Shown here one piece after another: positions 1 through 11,883 of a stretch of DNA of 64,000 nucleotides. The DNA is from Termitomyces sp. T153. Lineage: Eukaryota; Basidiomycota; Agaricomycetes; Agaricales; Lyophyllaceae. The stretch covers positions 109,554-173,553 of the forward strand of contig JACKQL020000097.1 in assembly GCA_018296165.2 (NCBI GenBank), read 5' to 3'. Every line of letters starts with the position of its first letter. Within the stretch, counting starts at the first letter, position 1. The notes beneath the pieces were generated by a model. That model searched no databases, was not told where the DNA came from, and was given only the letters and a program-made list of their open reading frames with translations. The translations under genes and the position numbers were made by a program.

Positions 1-561
1 AAGGGTGAATACGACAAACACTAATGAATAGAACTGGGATGATAACCTCAAAGATTTGTTTGAAGAATCCTACAGCTTCCCCAATGGTCTCAAACGAAGG
101 GAAGTCGACATTCAACAAGAACGGCATCACGATAAATGCTATGTGGGAGCCTTCGGGTGGATTGATGACTTCTAAGATCGGTACACAGTGGTTTCGCGGA
201 TTGGACGAGAACGTTTGAGAGGAGAGATGGTTGATCATAGGAATCTCATCTTGGTGTATATTAATGTCAAGTCGTTTCAGTACTACGAGAGAACCATCGG
301 TACGGGTGGCATCCAGAATTTGGTGATGCTGCTCAAGGAACAATGTGTCAGTGAATTCACCTGTGAAGTGGAAGCAGTGCGTACGCGTAGAGGAAGCGCA
401 TCTTCACAGTCTAACCAGTCTTTGGACGTATTGATCCATGACGGTATCCAGTCTGGCTCGTATCGCTTCCTAAGGGTGTAGCCATGGTCTTTGAGGAATT
501 TGTAATGGTCACGCCAGAAAATTTCTCCTGGAGAAAGTTTTGTTGGGTCGTAGTCCTTCAT
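1..561 (-). CDS. Kinase-like protein, N-terminal part (cut by window edge)
   Basis: The frame starts at 561 and reads into a family of protein-kinase-like proteins common in Agaricomycetes. The N-terminal hallmark FWRDHYKFLKDHGYTL followed by PDWIPSW is clear. Exon 1 is 385-561. A 56-nt intron (329-384, GTACGC..GAGCAG) precedes exon 2 (47-328), which gives LDATRTDGSLVVLKR with the likely ATP-binding lysine, then NPRNHCVPILEV and FETIGEAV. A donor (GTTATC) follows QIFE at 46, and the catalytic half lies outside the window. The intron positions match those of the complete paralogue at 3807-5128, so the two are tandem duplicates with another gene between them. The true substrate is unknown. The family assignment rests on sequence pattern memory. 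Confidence 0.8.
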
Positions 562-899
562 TATGGGCGAGGAAACAGTGATTCGTAATTGCTTCTAATC
601 ATTGCTTGAAGTAAGAACTATTTACCAAGAAAGTACAATAGCTGTCGATATATGGGTATGTACAATCATGATTCTTAACATTGAATTGACGGTGATTATA
701 TAAGACTCGGCCGCCGAGATCTAGATTGTTGATTTCCCTCCTAGCTACGTTCTTTGAACCGTTAGATCCTTTAGAGATGCAATCGTTGTATTAACGACCA
801 TTGTTCCTTGTTAGTACTCGAATTTCCCCGCATATGGGTTATAAAAAGTGTACTAGATCACAAGTATCTCATCCTCACTGTCTATCGCTCCATACACAC
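562..899. other. Intergenic, divergent upstream region
   Basis: This stretch lies between the minus-strand kinase-like gene and the possible plus-strand gene at 900. I see AT-rich sequence with no clear coding or RNA signal. Confidence 0.4.
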
Positions 900-1513
900 A
901 TGGACTTCGCCACTATCGTTGGCGGCTTTGAAATTGCATCCGCAGTTGGCACCTATGCTGGTGTAGTACAGAATCTGGACAAGAACAACAGTCGATTTTG
1001 CCAAGTCACTGCTTCCCTCTCTAATACCAAGTCCAATCTAAACCTGGCATTCGAGGGGCTCCGAAAATTCGCTGAAATTTTAACGGAAGATGAATGTAAT
1101 GACTTCAAGAATCAGTGTACTATGTAATTGAGCCGCTCATGATATGGAGTGATACATTGGCTTATGATATTTCTAGTGTCGCAAATAAACTCATGATATA
1201 TCAAAAGACCCCGATTCCCAAGAAGAAAAAGTTCTTTCGGCAGACTCAACAATACAAGGATCACCTTGCAGAAATTCAACAATTGGAAAACACAGTTTCT
1301 GATTTACTTATGGATTTTAATGTAGGCTACACACGAGCTTTCAAATCATTCTCCGAGGTACCAGCCAGTATTGATCAGTTTCAATGTTAACAGCAAACTT
1401 CCTCGAATGCCGCTATCAATATGGCCCAGTTCAAACGAGCCGAACAAGTCAATCGTGAAGCTCGTGAAGCAAGGAGAAACTTTTTGAAGACATTCGTTAT
1501 TGGACAACAATAA
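900..1513 (+). CDS. Small hypothetical helical protein, possibly broken
   Basis: Coding-like sequence starts at ATG 900 (MDFATIVGGFEIASAVGTYA) and continues in three blocks: 900-1114, about 1150-1318 or 1354, and 1394-1513, which ends in KTFVIGQQ. The first junction needs a change of frame. A 35-nt GT..AG intron (1115-1149) would do it, but that is very short, so a one-base indel is the alternative. The second junction has an in-frame TAA at 1388-1390. Introns of 36 or 72 nt ending at AACAG (1393) would remove it. The predicted protein is rich in helices, with a basic KKKKFF patch. I do not recognise a family. It may be a decaying gene rather than a functional one. Confidence 0.4.
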
Positions 1514-3806
1514 AATAACTTGATGTGTCTGCCGTTCCTGATTGTACGCTGGCTTTCCTGCATTGACGGCGTAATACTCAACCGAATGCACGTTCACAGT
1601 GTCTGGCATTAAAATATGTGCGTTCCAATATTGATACTTCGATCTAGCTGACAATACTCAACCTTAGCTAATATTATGGTACAAGAGACACCATCTACCA
1701 GTGAAAGTGGCATGAGTTAAGACTTTTATGCTTGATCTTTGGCCATACAAACCTGTTGACAATTTTGCTTACCAGCACAAGAATCTATCCAACGAGACCC
1801 GTTTTCAGACGAAGCATCTGCTGCATGGGCAGAGCACAAACCCCTCAAAAGGCAGGCCTAGGGGAATAACTTACGCGTTGAGTTTTCACGTCATCTTTCA
1901 TATATGTTACCGAGGACGATACCTTGAATGTTAGAAACAATATACTCACAGATGCTTTGGTTCACATGCCTGACTTTTTGTGAATCTAGTTTAAACAAGG
2001 AGATACTTGTCGAGATAGTCGTTTAGTAGAGGAGAGACAAAAAGCTACAGAAGTCAAGATCACATATGCTGTGCAGAAATCCTACTTGCTCGGTTGCTCT
2101 AACAGCTTGTCTAGCTGGAATGAAAGAAGGTTGTTAGAAGAGACTCTCAGCTTGTCGTGGCGGTGGCGTCGGTTACTTCCCGGTTACTCAAGCCCAGATT
2201 CCTTCCCTTTGTCATTTTCTATTACCCTATCTTTACTCACTGGTGCGATCATCGTCGATCGTACCTATATAGTTTTTCTCAGCCACCGCCGCGCTGGCGG
2301 TTTATCGTAGTGACTCAATTTCAAAGTCCCTCAGTTCTTTTCCAAAGACTGAGGGATTACTTACCTCGTACTACAAAGGTGCAAAAAGCAGTTCTGACTG
2401 GGGACCAATCGCAAAGAAACGTGTCAAAAATATGAAATTCAGCCTGAAGAGATCGGGAGCAGATGTCTCTAGAGGGACAAACAAAGGTCAAGGCAGGGGA
2501 GTTAATTTCGGCATATAGATTATCAGATAAAACTATCCCTTATCTTTCTTTTGCAGCTTCAAAAATTGACAACCTCCTTTCTGACGTACATATTTGCTAC
2601 TCCGTAGAGTTCTTGTGTGCTCTATCGAAATTTTCGCAAAGAGTTGATTCACATTTATATCACGAACGCTTACCACATAGATGTTTCGGAATCTCATTTA
2701 CCTTTCGCTCCTGCAGGCCCCCTCTTGTACCTGTACCCCCTGCGGCGCCTACCGAGCTTCCCGCTGCTCCAGTAAGGCAACATGTTTGTCCCGCCGATTG
2801 TTTGTACAGATGTAACTCGAAGCCTAAGTAAGTTTGAAACTTGATGATACGTCATCGACGGTCTGCCGCTTCGCTTGTCCTTTCGCGTCGCTTCCCCGTG
2901 GACGCGGCGGTGATCTCAGCCATTAACACCCATGACTTCAATGCAATGCTGTAGACCTTCACAAGATCGACCCGACAAATCGCGATTAAGCGACGGCCCT
3001 CAATGGAACTACAAGCCAGTTCGAGGGTAGCCATCATCGCGCGGCTGAGGAGTACAAGACCCCTTCACCGCCCTCATCCACTGCAGAACTATGATATCCT
3101 TTCCTTTCGTGTTGACAATAAGGCGGTGACGGAGTATTCTACAAGACACGCGGAGTTACCAGCAGGAGACAACTCGGTAGGAACATTACTGTTTCATTGC
3201 TTGCGTTGAGTCTAAGAGGATATCGACGTGTTGTTGAATTGGCGTGTTGTCAAATTCGAGATCCTCTGTTTATCCTTACAATAAAATCAGCTGTTATCGT
3301 ACTCTCCCGTGTCCTGGGAAAGAGTGGCTTATTTGATAAGTGCCTACAAACGCCTACCTGAAGGTAGATAGATATCATACTACACCGACAAACTCACATC
3401 AGTTAGGTTTGACAGCGAGAAATAAAAATAAATTGGTAGTATAATTCTATTGATCTCGTCCTAACACAGTTGGAGTGCAAGATTTCGTTAAAGAAACGTG
3501 TCATGAACCGATCCGACAGCGGAATAGCGAAAAAGACTTGTCAGTGGACCAGACCTGGAGCCAACCGTGTTTTTATGGTCAACGCTCACAAGAGCAAAAG
3601 GCCTGAGGACAGGTCGATCAAATCTCACCGATGATATTCCGTTACGGATGGAAAGTATGCATTTACTGGATATGGACGAACAAACAGGATACGCGATTCC
3701 GAGCTCCAACTACCAGATCTCACATGTACTTATGACAGTCAAACACGGAAACGGAAACGGACGAATGAAAATATCAACGACTCGGAAATGTACTACGTCA
3801 TGCTCG
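1514..3806. other. Non-coding or unrecognised 2.3 kb
   Basis: Several open frames exist here, the longest at 2463-2831 (122 codons). None shows family similarity, codon pattern or splice signals that convince me. I see no RNA gene or transposon end. Confidence 0.4.
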
Positions 3807-5128
3807 TCATACATTGGGTACGGCTGGTATCTCCCTTAGTCTGCGAGTCCATTGTTTTGTCCAATGCACAAAGGTTTTGAACCTACTAAGGTTCCTACCA
3901 ACTTCAACAACTGGTGAGCGCAATGTTTTGTCGTCCAGCCCCTTGACGATAGTCTCAAAGCGCGCGACAACTTCAGACATAGACGGTCTCTTCTTGGGAT
4001 CAGAGTTTATCATGTCGTCGACGAGTTCTCTCATAAATCCTAATCCTTGCTTCGGTTTTACGAGATCATCCCCACCCTAAGTTGGATTTAGTTAGCGACA
4101 GAGCCCAAACAACCAAGGACAGGATGCACACATCAAGATAGAACCCACTGATGAAGTTGCCTATACAGTAGACATCCACGGCAAAAGGGTCACAAGGTGG
4201 CATGTCAGGGAGAGAAAACTCTGGAACTGACTTGTCTCCGCCCCAAGGAGGATGTCTGAGATGAGGCGCATCTTCAGAAAGACATATCTCCGACAGATCA
4301 AAATCTATAAGGTAATATTTGACTGGCTTCATAGTACGGGAGGTTCGTCTTGATACCGGTCCTCGGTAGTCATATCTCATATATAGATTGGACGGATGTG
4401 GTGGAAACTTGAACAACGGCAATGTGTTTGCCATAAAATTGTTGAACTTGCAGTCACTTCATAGTGATGTAAGTAGAAATGGTTGTAAGATGGCACTCTA
4501 CCTTACCCATGAACGACATTGTTGACATGCATGAACTCCAGACCCTATAAGCAGGTTAACTGAAATCTATAACGATTTGACGAGATAAAACACCTCAAAA
4601 ATTTGTCTGAAGAAGTCAACCACCTCGCCAATTGTTTGAAACGGTGGATGATGCGTATTCAATAGATATGGCATTACAATGAACGCTGACTGAGAACCTT
4701 CTGGTGGATCTATAACTTCAATGACGGGGACGCAATGGTTCTTTGGATGCGTTGCTAACGCTCCGAAGGAAAAAAACTTGCTAACTGGAATTTCATACTT
4801 ATTGGTGTTAGTCTTGATTTCTTTCAGGACGACGAGAGATCCGTCATCGCGAGTTGCATCAAGGACTTGACCATGCTTTAGAAAAAGACATCATTGCGAG
4901 ACCACGCTCAGAGATGACATTGCGTACCTCAATGTATAGTCCATCTTCGCAGTGCAACCACTTTTTCGAAGGGTTCTTTTCCCAAGACGGCACCCAATCA
5001 GGGTGATACCGGTCTCGCAGCGTGTAACCGTGCGCCTTGAGGAAATCGTAATGATCGCGCCAAAAGGTCTCCGTCGAGGAGAGTATGCTAGGCGCAAAAT
5101 TATCGTCAGGTGCGCTGCCAGTCATCAA
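3807..5128 (-). CDS. Kinase-like protein (Agaricomycete family), complete
   Basis: Five exons can be read: 4928-5128, 4594-4875, 4507-4544, 4132-4456 and 3807-4076. The introns are 49-55 nt and phases agree throughout. The product is about 370 residues. It begins with FWRDHYDFLKAHGYTL and PDWVPSW, has GSLVVLKE (likely ATP-binding Lys), a catalytic loop HGDCKFNN (HRD-like, with the Asp and the +5 Asn kept), then YYLIDFDLS where kinases have DFG, WGGDKSVPEF, DVYCIGNF and a C-terminal DPKKRPSMSEVVARF. DFD in place of DFG may weaken Mg-ATP binding, so activity is uncertain. The family is known from many mushroom genomes as kinase-like proteins of unknown substrate. The paralogue at 1-561 shares the intron positions visible in it. 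Confidence 0.85.
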
Positions 5129-5768
5129 GACGTTGGAGGATGAAAAATGTCCTGATAGTTTGGACTGCTTCCGATGGCTTGTGTGGCAGGAACAACGGAG
5201 GTAGATATCAGAATAGTAGCATAGTAACAGCGCCGTCGCCGGTTAAACGTTCTACCTGCAACCCCAGAGAGACAATAATAATGATGGAGGTTGCAAAGTA
5301 GTCACTACTTGTGAAGTTCAACGTCACGCGTCAAACAGGTTGAATCAGGCTACCTTCCCCCTCAGGCTGATTTCGTGGATGCTTTTATTCTCAACGGAGC
5401 TTTTCGACACAAATATGACTACCACGAAGAGACAAGTGATACACCCTTTTCAGACTTTGTCGTGTGGTCTTATACACCTGAGATGGAAACTTTGTTCCTG
5501 CGAATGATTTAAAGCTGATATCGATGTGGGAGTCATTTCATCAACAACTTGAATTCTCTCAGTACTCACAGCATATCTTCCAATGTCTGGTCTTGAAATT
5601 GCCGTCGGTATATCGACCATGGGTGCTTTCATGTCTGAGGTCTCCCATGAACTTGCGAGAAACAAGTCATCCAAAATTCGACCGCCTCTAGCTCATGCCA
5701 AACAGCAAGTATCCTAAGCTTTAGATACCTTTGATAGTGTTGAGATCGGACTTAACCGACTACTACGT
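5129..5768. other. Intergenic, ends at transposon target site
   Basis: Upstream region of the kinase-like gene. I see no supported gene. Its right end is the 8-bp target duplication ATGTTGCG at 5769-5776. Confidence 0.4.
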
Positions 5769-5975
5769 ATGTTGCGAGGCCCTGGGAAGCTCCCCTATAG
5801 GTCTGTCCAAAATTTACCCCCAAAATGGGCTTCATGTACGCTATAAATCTGACTCTTTTGGGCTCCAAATACGCTATTCTGGACTAAGGTTCCTTTCACG
5901 TGATTCTTGATGACATGTGACCACTTAACACACTTAAGACAGCACTGATCGGGCTGACTGCCTGCAGCTCATAAA

Positions 5976-7613
5976 TTGGTCGTGGGGAGTTCCTCTTCCC
6001 TTCAGTGGTACCAATCAAAGTATCAAGTCACTTTCAACAGCGGCCACCAGGAATTTCTTGCTGCTCTTTGTGGCAAGACTGGAGATGATGTACCCCAGTT
6101 GAGATATTCTACAGATCCTGAGGGCAAGCCCACTTCTGTTGGATACTTTCTAGCCTAACTCTTTCCAGGTGTGCATGCATTCAAAGCACCTGTTATTTTG
6201 ACTGTGGGACCTCCTCCCAAAGCTCATGATTTGCATGGCCATGTCATCTTCAGCAATGAAAGGCTTGAGAAGAATAAAACTTTATTTGGTGTTTCACAAT
6301 GATGCTCAGCAGCAACCACTGTCAAGGGTCAGAAGAAGCCCTGTCAGGCTGATCAACCTATTATTGTCTCTGAGTCTTCCCCTCTGAGAGGTCTCAAGCT
6401 CAGGAGGAAGACTTGCAGCCAAAAGGCTGATAATAAGGAGGATGAAATTCAAGCTTCTCCCCAGGCTTCAACTTCTACAATGGCAAAATCATCTTGTCCA
6501 CCTAAAAAGAACATCAGCTGGAGGACTGTAAAGTGGGCCCTTCTCTTTAAGGAACTTCATAATTCAATGATGAATGGCAAAGACCCAATCACTCTGCATC
6601 TGAATCCTTGTCTAATTCAACAGGCATCAGCACCTTCAAATAATGAATCCTCATTAACAATTAAACTTCCTGCTTCAGTCCCTGTTGTTTCTCCTGCTGG
6701 CTCTCTTGCAACTAAGTGCAGTGGATACTTGACTCTGTTTAGTGGCACTCCTCCCACCTGCAAGAAGCCCAGGCCCATGATTGAAAACACTCAGAAGCTG
6801 CCTGACTCCATCTCACCTCTGACTAATGTTTCTCCTTTGCCCACTCCAATGCTGGCACCTCCAGTCCTTATTTCATCACTGCCTTCCACACCCACACCAG
6901 TGCCTCCAGTACCAACACTGGTACTTCCAGCACTGTCAGTGCAAGCACCAGCACCAGTGCCCCTAGTACTGCCAGTGACAGCTCAGGTAGCTTCAACACT
7001 GGCATTGGTACCTTCACCAGCACCATTGGCAAAAGCATCTCCAATGACAATGGCATCTCCAGCACCATCAGTGCCCATTCCAGACTCAGTACTTCTAGTA
7101 CAAAAGCCAACACCTGCACCTGCACTAGTATCTCCTGTACCTGCACCAGCACCTCTCATGTCTGCAGGTACATCTGATGAGACACCCTTATTTGCATCCA
7201 AACTCTCAATGTCTGCACTCATGAATCCTGTGATGCCAGTACTCCCATCCATACTTGTAACAACACCAACTGCATCTGTGTCCACATTTTCATCTCCAAT
7301 GCTCATGCCCATGCCCACACCTCTTGCCAACACAGTCAAACAAACTTCTTTATCCATGCCTCCATTAGAACTTACACCTGCACTGCCAGCACCCCATGTG
7401 CTAACTGTGACCTTGAGCACTTGTCCAAACTGGCAGGGTGGTGCTTTTAATGCACAAATCAATATTAGTTTCAAGCCACCTTTGCTATATCTAGGAGCAA
7501 GCTTGGTACAATCCTCCACCTGTCCCATACAGCAGTCAGCCCAGTCCTGTGCTGAAATATCACAGAGAGCAACAATATGCTCCCCTCTACCAGCCTTCCT
7601 GGGAGAATGTTGA
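5976..7613 (+). pseudogene. Broken Pro/Ser/Thr/Ala-rich reading frame inside the transposon
   Basis: A single frame runs from about 5976 to 7613, interrupted only by TAA at 6156-6158 and TGA at 6300-6302. The last 377 codons, from ATG 6480, are open. The first part (SSSLQWYQSKYQVTFNSGH) looks globular. From about codon 60 of the last part onward the product is low-complexity, with repeated PxP, AP and SP motifs and VLP/VPP periodicity, and no recognisable domain. The lack of CG means Arg codons are almost all AGA/AGG, and the two stops fit C-to-T change (CAA to TAA, CGA to TGA). I read it as an element-encoded gene inactivated by CpG decay. Its original function is unknown. Confidence 0.5.
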
Positions 7614-8349
7614 TTGCTAGTGAGAGCACACCCTATATCCACTGCCTCCCCATGCTGGTGCCTCCCAGTACCCATCCCATGCCTTCTATGGCCCTAATTT
7701 GTCTTACTATTGTGACACATTAATTTTGGAGCCTAATAATCATTGGCAAAACACAAATGTCAGGATGTATACCTACAGCCTTATATGCATGCATCTGGCA
7801 CATCTTCTGGTCCTTTGCCCTATATACCATCCTCAAACTACCCAGGGCAGTGACGTAGCACCCCTTCCATTCCTCCCACTGCTATTTCACCCATTCTGGG
7901 CAAATTGAGCTCTCATTCTTCAGGATAGCCAAGTGATACTGAGGGGGGGAATTATCAATCTTAAAGCAGTATCCAGTAGTCTTAGTCTATTTTGTGATAT
8001 CTGGATTTTTGGACAATTGTTCTTGCTATCATGTACTTATAACATTTGGCTCATGGACAGTAGGTCATTTGATTCTTGAACTTCTTTGTCATTCATATGT
8101 TGTCTACTGTGATCTGTTTGTATCCATAAATGATTGGCCTAGTTCAGCATAAGCAGTGCCAACTTCTCTGGAGGTTATTACCCAGTCCAGTTGCCTGAAC
8201 TCTCATTCAGATGGTACCATGTAGAGTCACTGCTCCTGAGGTTAAGGATTTGACAACCTTGTGGGCTACTTCTCAATTGATACCACTATTGCCCACCTAA
8301 GACAGCACTGATTTGGGCTGACTAATGGGCCTTGGAGGCAGGTGGAGGC

Positions 8350-8536
8350 ATGACCATAAACTTCCAAAATATTGTTGGAGGCATGAGTGCCATACATCAA
8401 TGGAATATTGGAGGTCACATGGAAAACTTCCAAAATGGACACCATCATAAACTTGCAAAATATTGTGGGAGGTGTGAGTGCCAGACATCAATGGAATATT
8501 GGAGGTCACACAGAATACTTTCAAAATGGACACTGT
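8350..8536. repeat. Two-copy tandem repeat, period about 92 bp
   Basis: The block beginning with AAACTTCCAAAATATTG (8357) recurs at 8449 as AAACTTGCAAAATATTG. Both contain TGAGTGCCA and CATCAATGGAATATTGGAGG in the same order. The copies differ by a few substitutions. Confidence 0.85.
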
Positions 8537-9207
8537 AAGATCTATTGCTGATATGGATTTGGGTGGGACACCTTCAAAGCTTACAACCTCTCAAGGCCTA
8601 TTATTGTCTACAAGAATAATAGGCTTTGTTGGCTTCATGTGATCATGAAATCCATTGCCAACAGTGACCTAACATGCACAAACAATAACTTGAGAGATGG
8701 AATTCTCCTATGCTACTTGTCCTACTTCCTAGCAGGAATATGTATCATCAATTCAGGAAGCTTTTTTGCTATGTCTCTGCATGTCAAAGCTGTCCATCAA
8801 GCATTTGGACCCTCCTTCAATGTAAATTTTGCTTTTAAGCTGACCCTCTTGTCCCAACAGCTCAAAGATGCATGGACCCGGATGATATAGGAATGAGTCA
8901 GTATGTGCATATGTGTGTAAGTGATACTGTCCATGACTGCATGAAAAGAGTCAAGCAGACAGTGTCCAAAGCAAATGGCAGTGGGGCTTAATGGCGTATG
9001 ATTGCAGGCTTAACCACCACATCAAATTGTCCATATGGTCGTAAAATACACTATCAAAAGGACAAAGGGCTCAAAATTTTTCCACTGTGTGGGTGAAAAG
9101 TGCCTAGAATATGCTATACTTGGACTGAGATTTGGCCATTTTTGAGGTTTGAAATATGCTATTTTTGGGAGAGACATATAAGCGAGCTTCCTGGGGCCTA
9201 TGTTGCG

Positions 9208-10962
9208 CCAGCCATCATTTTCCTTTTATATCACTATTACCTTATTTATCCATTCCGCCTTTGCTCACTGGTTAAACACCCTATCCCATACAATTGGGTA
9301 TTTACCAGTCTTTTGTTAAACCTTATTTTATTCCCTAGAAATAACTATGATACACAAAAGTCCCCTCAGCTGTCTACGCCACATCAAGTGACACTGAGGG
9401 TACGTCTATCTACTTACATTACTCATACATGACTAGATTACTTACTATTCACCTGTAGAACTTACTCTGTATTTCTACAGGTAATATATTAGCTGTCTAT
9501 GCTACGTTGAGTGACACTGAGGAACTTACTACAGATAGACATCAAGAAATGCTCGATCGGACTATCTTCAACCGCTTCTATGACAAATGTCAAAGGTTTG
9601 GAATTTCTTCACATAAACACTTGGTGATGACTTTCAATCAATAGGCTTGAGAAACATATCAATGAACAACTAACGGAAAGCTTGGAGACGAGAAATATCA
9701 TCACCAAGACCATCTAATACCCTGGAAAGGTCAAACAGGCTCGCCAACTACAAGACGAGAAAGTTGAGCAACCAGAAGTACTTAGCGCGTTTGGATTCAG
9801 GTCTGGTTTCAATGGTGTAGAACTTGACTAAAACCCATTCTTATCAACTCGAAGCATGATTTGAGGGCGGCCCAGCAGTACTTTAGAGCTAGAAGACACA
9901 TTTCTTTGTGAAGATGACTCGCAAATAACCTACGGCTTCAGGAGCTTGAGAATAGGATAGAAGCGGTCTGTGTCGCAGATGAATAAATCATCACTTCTTC
10001 GACCGCCTTCGCCGAGCGCTTCAGGTGGCAAAGATGATAGTCATCAGGCGTTAGGATCTGCATTTTTATAGGTATCGACGACCTAGATAGATCTACCTAG
10101 ATGTCCCGTCATTCAAGCTTGAGAGCGCTGCGCGCAATGAAGTATGGGGCAGTGTCAGCCTGAGCTTATAGTATTCCAGAAGTTTGCCCATCAACATGTT
10201 GTCCGATCTGCATCAAATTAATCCAAAATACACTAGTGCTTTGAGGTTGCAAAATATATGGACTCTATTCGATGTCGTTCGCATGGACTCACGGAAGGGT
10301 CTCCAAGTCGAGCAGAGGTTTGAGCAAAGATAGTGAGAGATCTAAAATCCATCTTTGGCATCTGATACAAACCCTGACCAAATATAAGTACTCCCGGGGT
10401 CAATACAGAGACGCCAACAGTGTGGCATGTCATAGACCCCCCTTCATCGATGTGAACGTTTCAATCAAGAACTCGAGATAGCAACATACAACCCGAGTGT
10501 GCGGCGTCTGCGGTGATGAGACAGTAGTAGGAATGAGACCGTCACTGGAGTCCATACGAGGACGCTCACGAGATTGTAATTGACCTGAAGTATAAGTATC
10601 CAGATGTGGCCTTGCTCTATGAGATGTTTTCCCAAACATGTTTCCATGCCACCAGGGTAAACCATGACTTCTCCTCAGAATATCCTAGTATCCAGATACT
10701 TGTATTCCCAAGATCGGTATGCCATGAGCAGGATGGATAATTGATTGACGAGGCTAATTACGTCCATTGAGCCAGAACAAGTATTCGTGAAAACACAGTT
10801 TAATTGATTAGCTTACTATCAATTCCCTCACTTTTCGAATTTCACTTTGTCAGAAATAATTAGAAAGAAATTCGGTTTCATTTGAAGTTGCTATCGAGAG
10901 GTGTACGCATACAGAAAGGGTATACGTGGAAACGTAGAGCACAATATTAGTAAAATAATCAA
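9208..10962. other. Unassigned region right of the transposon
   Basis: No gene supported. Two similar blocks containing GCTGTCTAYGCYAC and GTGACACTGAGG lie at about 9369-9402 and 9490-9522, suggesting a short degenerate repeat. The rest (9540-10960) has only short frames on both strands without family similarity. Confidence 0.4.
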
Positions 10963-11883
10963 CTATGCAACTCTAGATAATGATATATATGACGGACCAG
11001 CGTCAAGCTGAAAAACCGAGTGCAGCTCGGGGCTCAAAGTCTGAGTCGACTTCCTTTCTCTTCCTTTCTCCGCTGAAAGTCTCGCGACCTCCTCCTGCAA
11101 CTGCTCAGATATGAAGGTAGCGGTAGGCTGCTTTACACGAAGGAGCAGAGAGGCCTCTCGTTTATGACCCTTTTTGTTTACTCGCAGCGGGATAGAGATG
11201 CCTAAGATAGTCAAATGAAGTACACGAGTATACGATCATCTACGTACTCTCGTCCTTTGCATTTGCTTGCATTTCGAGCAGACTGTTGATTGTATATGAT
11301 GCCGAGGTGGCGACGGTGTTCGCGAAGCGTTTGACTACTTGTAATGGTGTATGTAATTCCACACTGAAGGTAACCTGGTCATTTCCAAAGACCGGGCCTA
11401 TCCTGGATAAGATATTGGAAGGTGTAGCGAATAGCAGGACAAGAAACATACTGTGATGTGTTCTCACTCCAGTAGTAGCTTGCAGATGGATTTGTGCGAT
11501 ATTGTTCGTATTTTTGGCTTCTGTTGCTGCAGGATGCACGCACGATACGCCTGGTGCGTAGATCGGCAGGTGGCGGTTCTGGGAGACCATGCGCCGATAG
11601 AACTGTAGGACATCACTGAGCAGAAAAAAAACAGATCGACAATATACCCACTGAAAAATTGGATATTTTTTGATGTGAATGACACAGATTCATTGCTGAG
11701 CGTTCTGATTTGAAGTTGTTCTTGCATAGATGAAAGACAAATATCTACGTACGACCCGAATGGTGAGGATGGGTGTGATACCAGTGGTAAAGACATGGTA
11801 TCTGAAGATTCAGTCGTTATGGCAAGGAATCTGTCGCGAGGTGTAGGAAAGAGGTATGGGAGAGTAGCGGAGGCCATGGGCAT
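10963..11883 (-). CDS. Uncharacterised protein with three probable introns
   Basis: A consistent coding path starts at ATG 11883 (MPMASATLPYLFPTPRDRF). It passes a 32-nt GTATAT..CTCAG intron to DVLQFYRRMVSQNRHLPIYA, then a GTATGT..GATAG intron of 54 nt to SPVFGNDQVTFSVELHTPLQ, and a GTACGT..TTAG intron of 46 nt. It ends with a lysine-rich block (RVNKKGHKREASLLLRVKQP), a helical segment (SEQLQEEVARLSAEKGRER) and FQLDAGPSYISLSRVA. Phases agree at all three junctions. The product is about 260 residues. I recognise no domain, signal peptide or membrane span. The first intron is shorter than usual for these fungi, so exon 1 is the least certain part. Confidence 0.5.

Larger units (their letters stand above)
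5777..9199. mobile_element. Decayed DNA transposon with TIRs and 8-bp TSD
   Basis: The left end AGGCCCTGGGAAGCTC (5777) and the reverse complement of the right end, AGGCCCCAGGAAGCTC (9199), match at 14 of 16 bases. Weaker similarity continues for about 20 more bases. Immediately outside each end lies the identical 8-mer ATGTTGCG (5769-5776 and 9200-9207), a perfect target-site duplication. Subterminal motifs resembling AATACGCTAT/AATATGCTAT recur near both ends. Eight-base duplications are known for hAT elements and some KDZ-type fungal elements, but I see no transposase domain, so the superfamily is open. The interior is nearly free of CG: I find none between 6481 and about 7850. It carries a long frame with two stops and a tandem repeat. 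Confidence 0.8.

Noticed and set aside
2463..2831. 122-codon plus-strand frame
   Set aside because: No family resemblance, no flanking splice sites, low-complexity tail; not enough to call a gene.
6983..7675. 230-codon minus-strand frame opposite the proline-rich frame
   Set aside because: Gly/Thr/Val-rich mirror of the CG-free, repetitive plus-strand frame; stop codons are rare there by composition.
8332..8540. CRISPR-like array
   Set aside because: Only two diverged 92-bp copies without short constant repeats, and the host is a eukaryote.
5777..9199. Assignment of the transposon to hAT or KDZ
   Set aside because: The 8-bp duplication is compatible with either, but no transposase domain or diagnostic terminus is visible.
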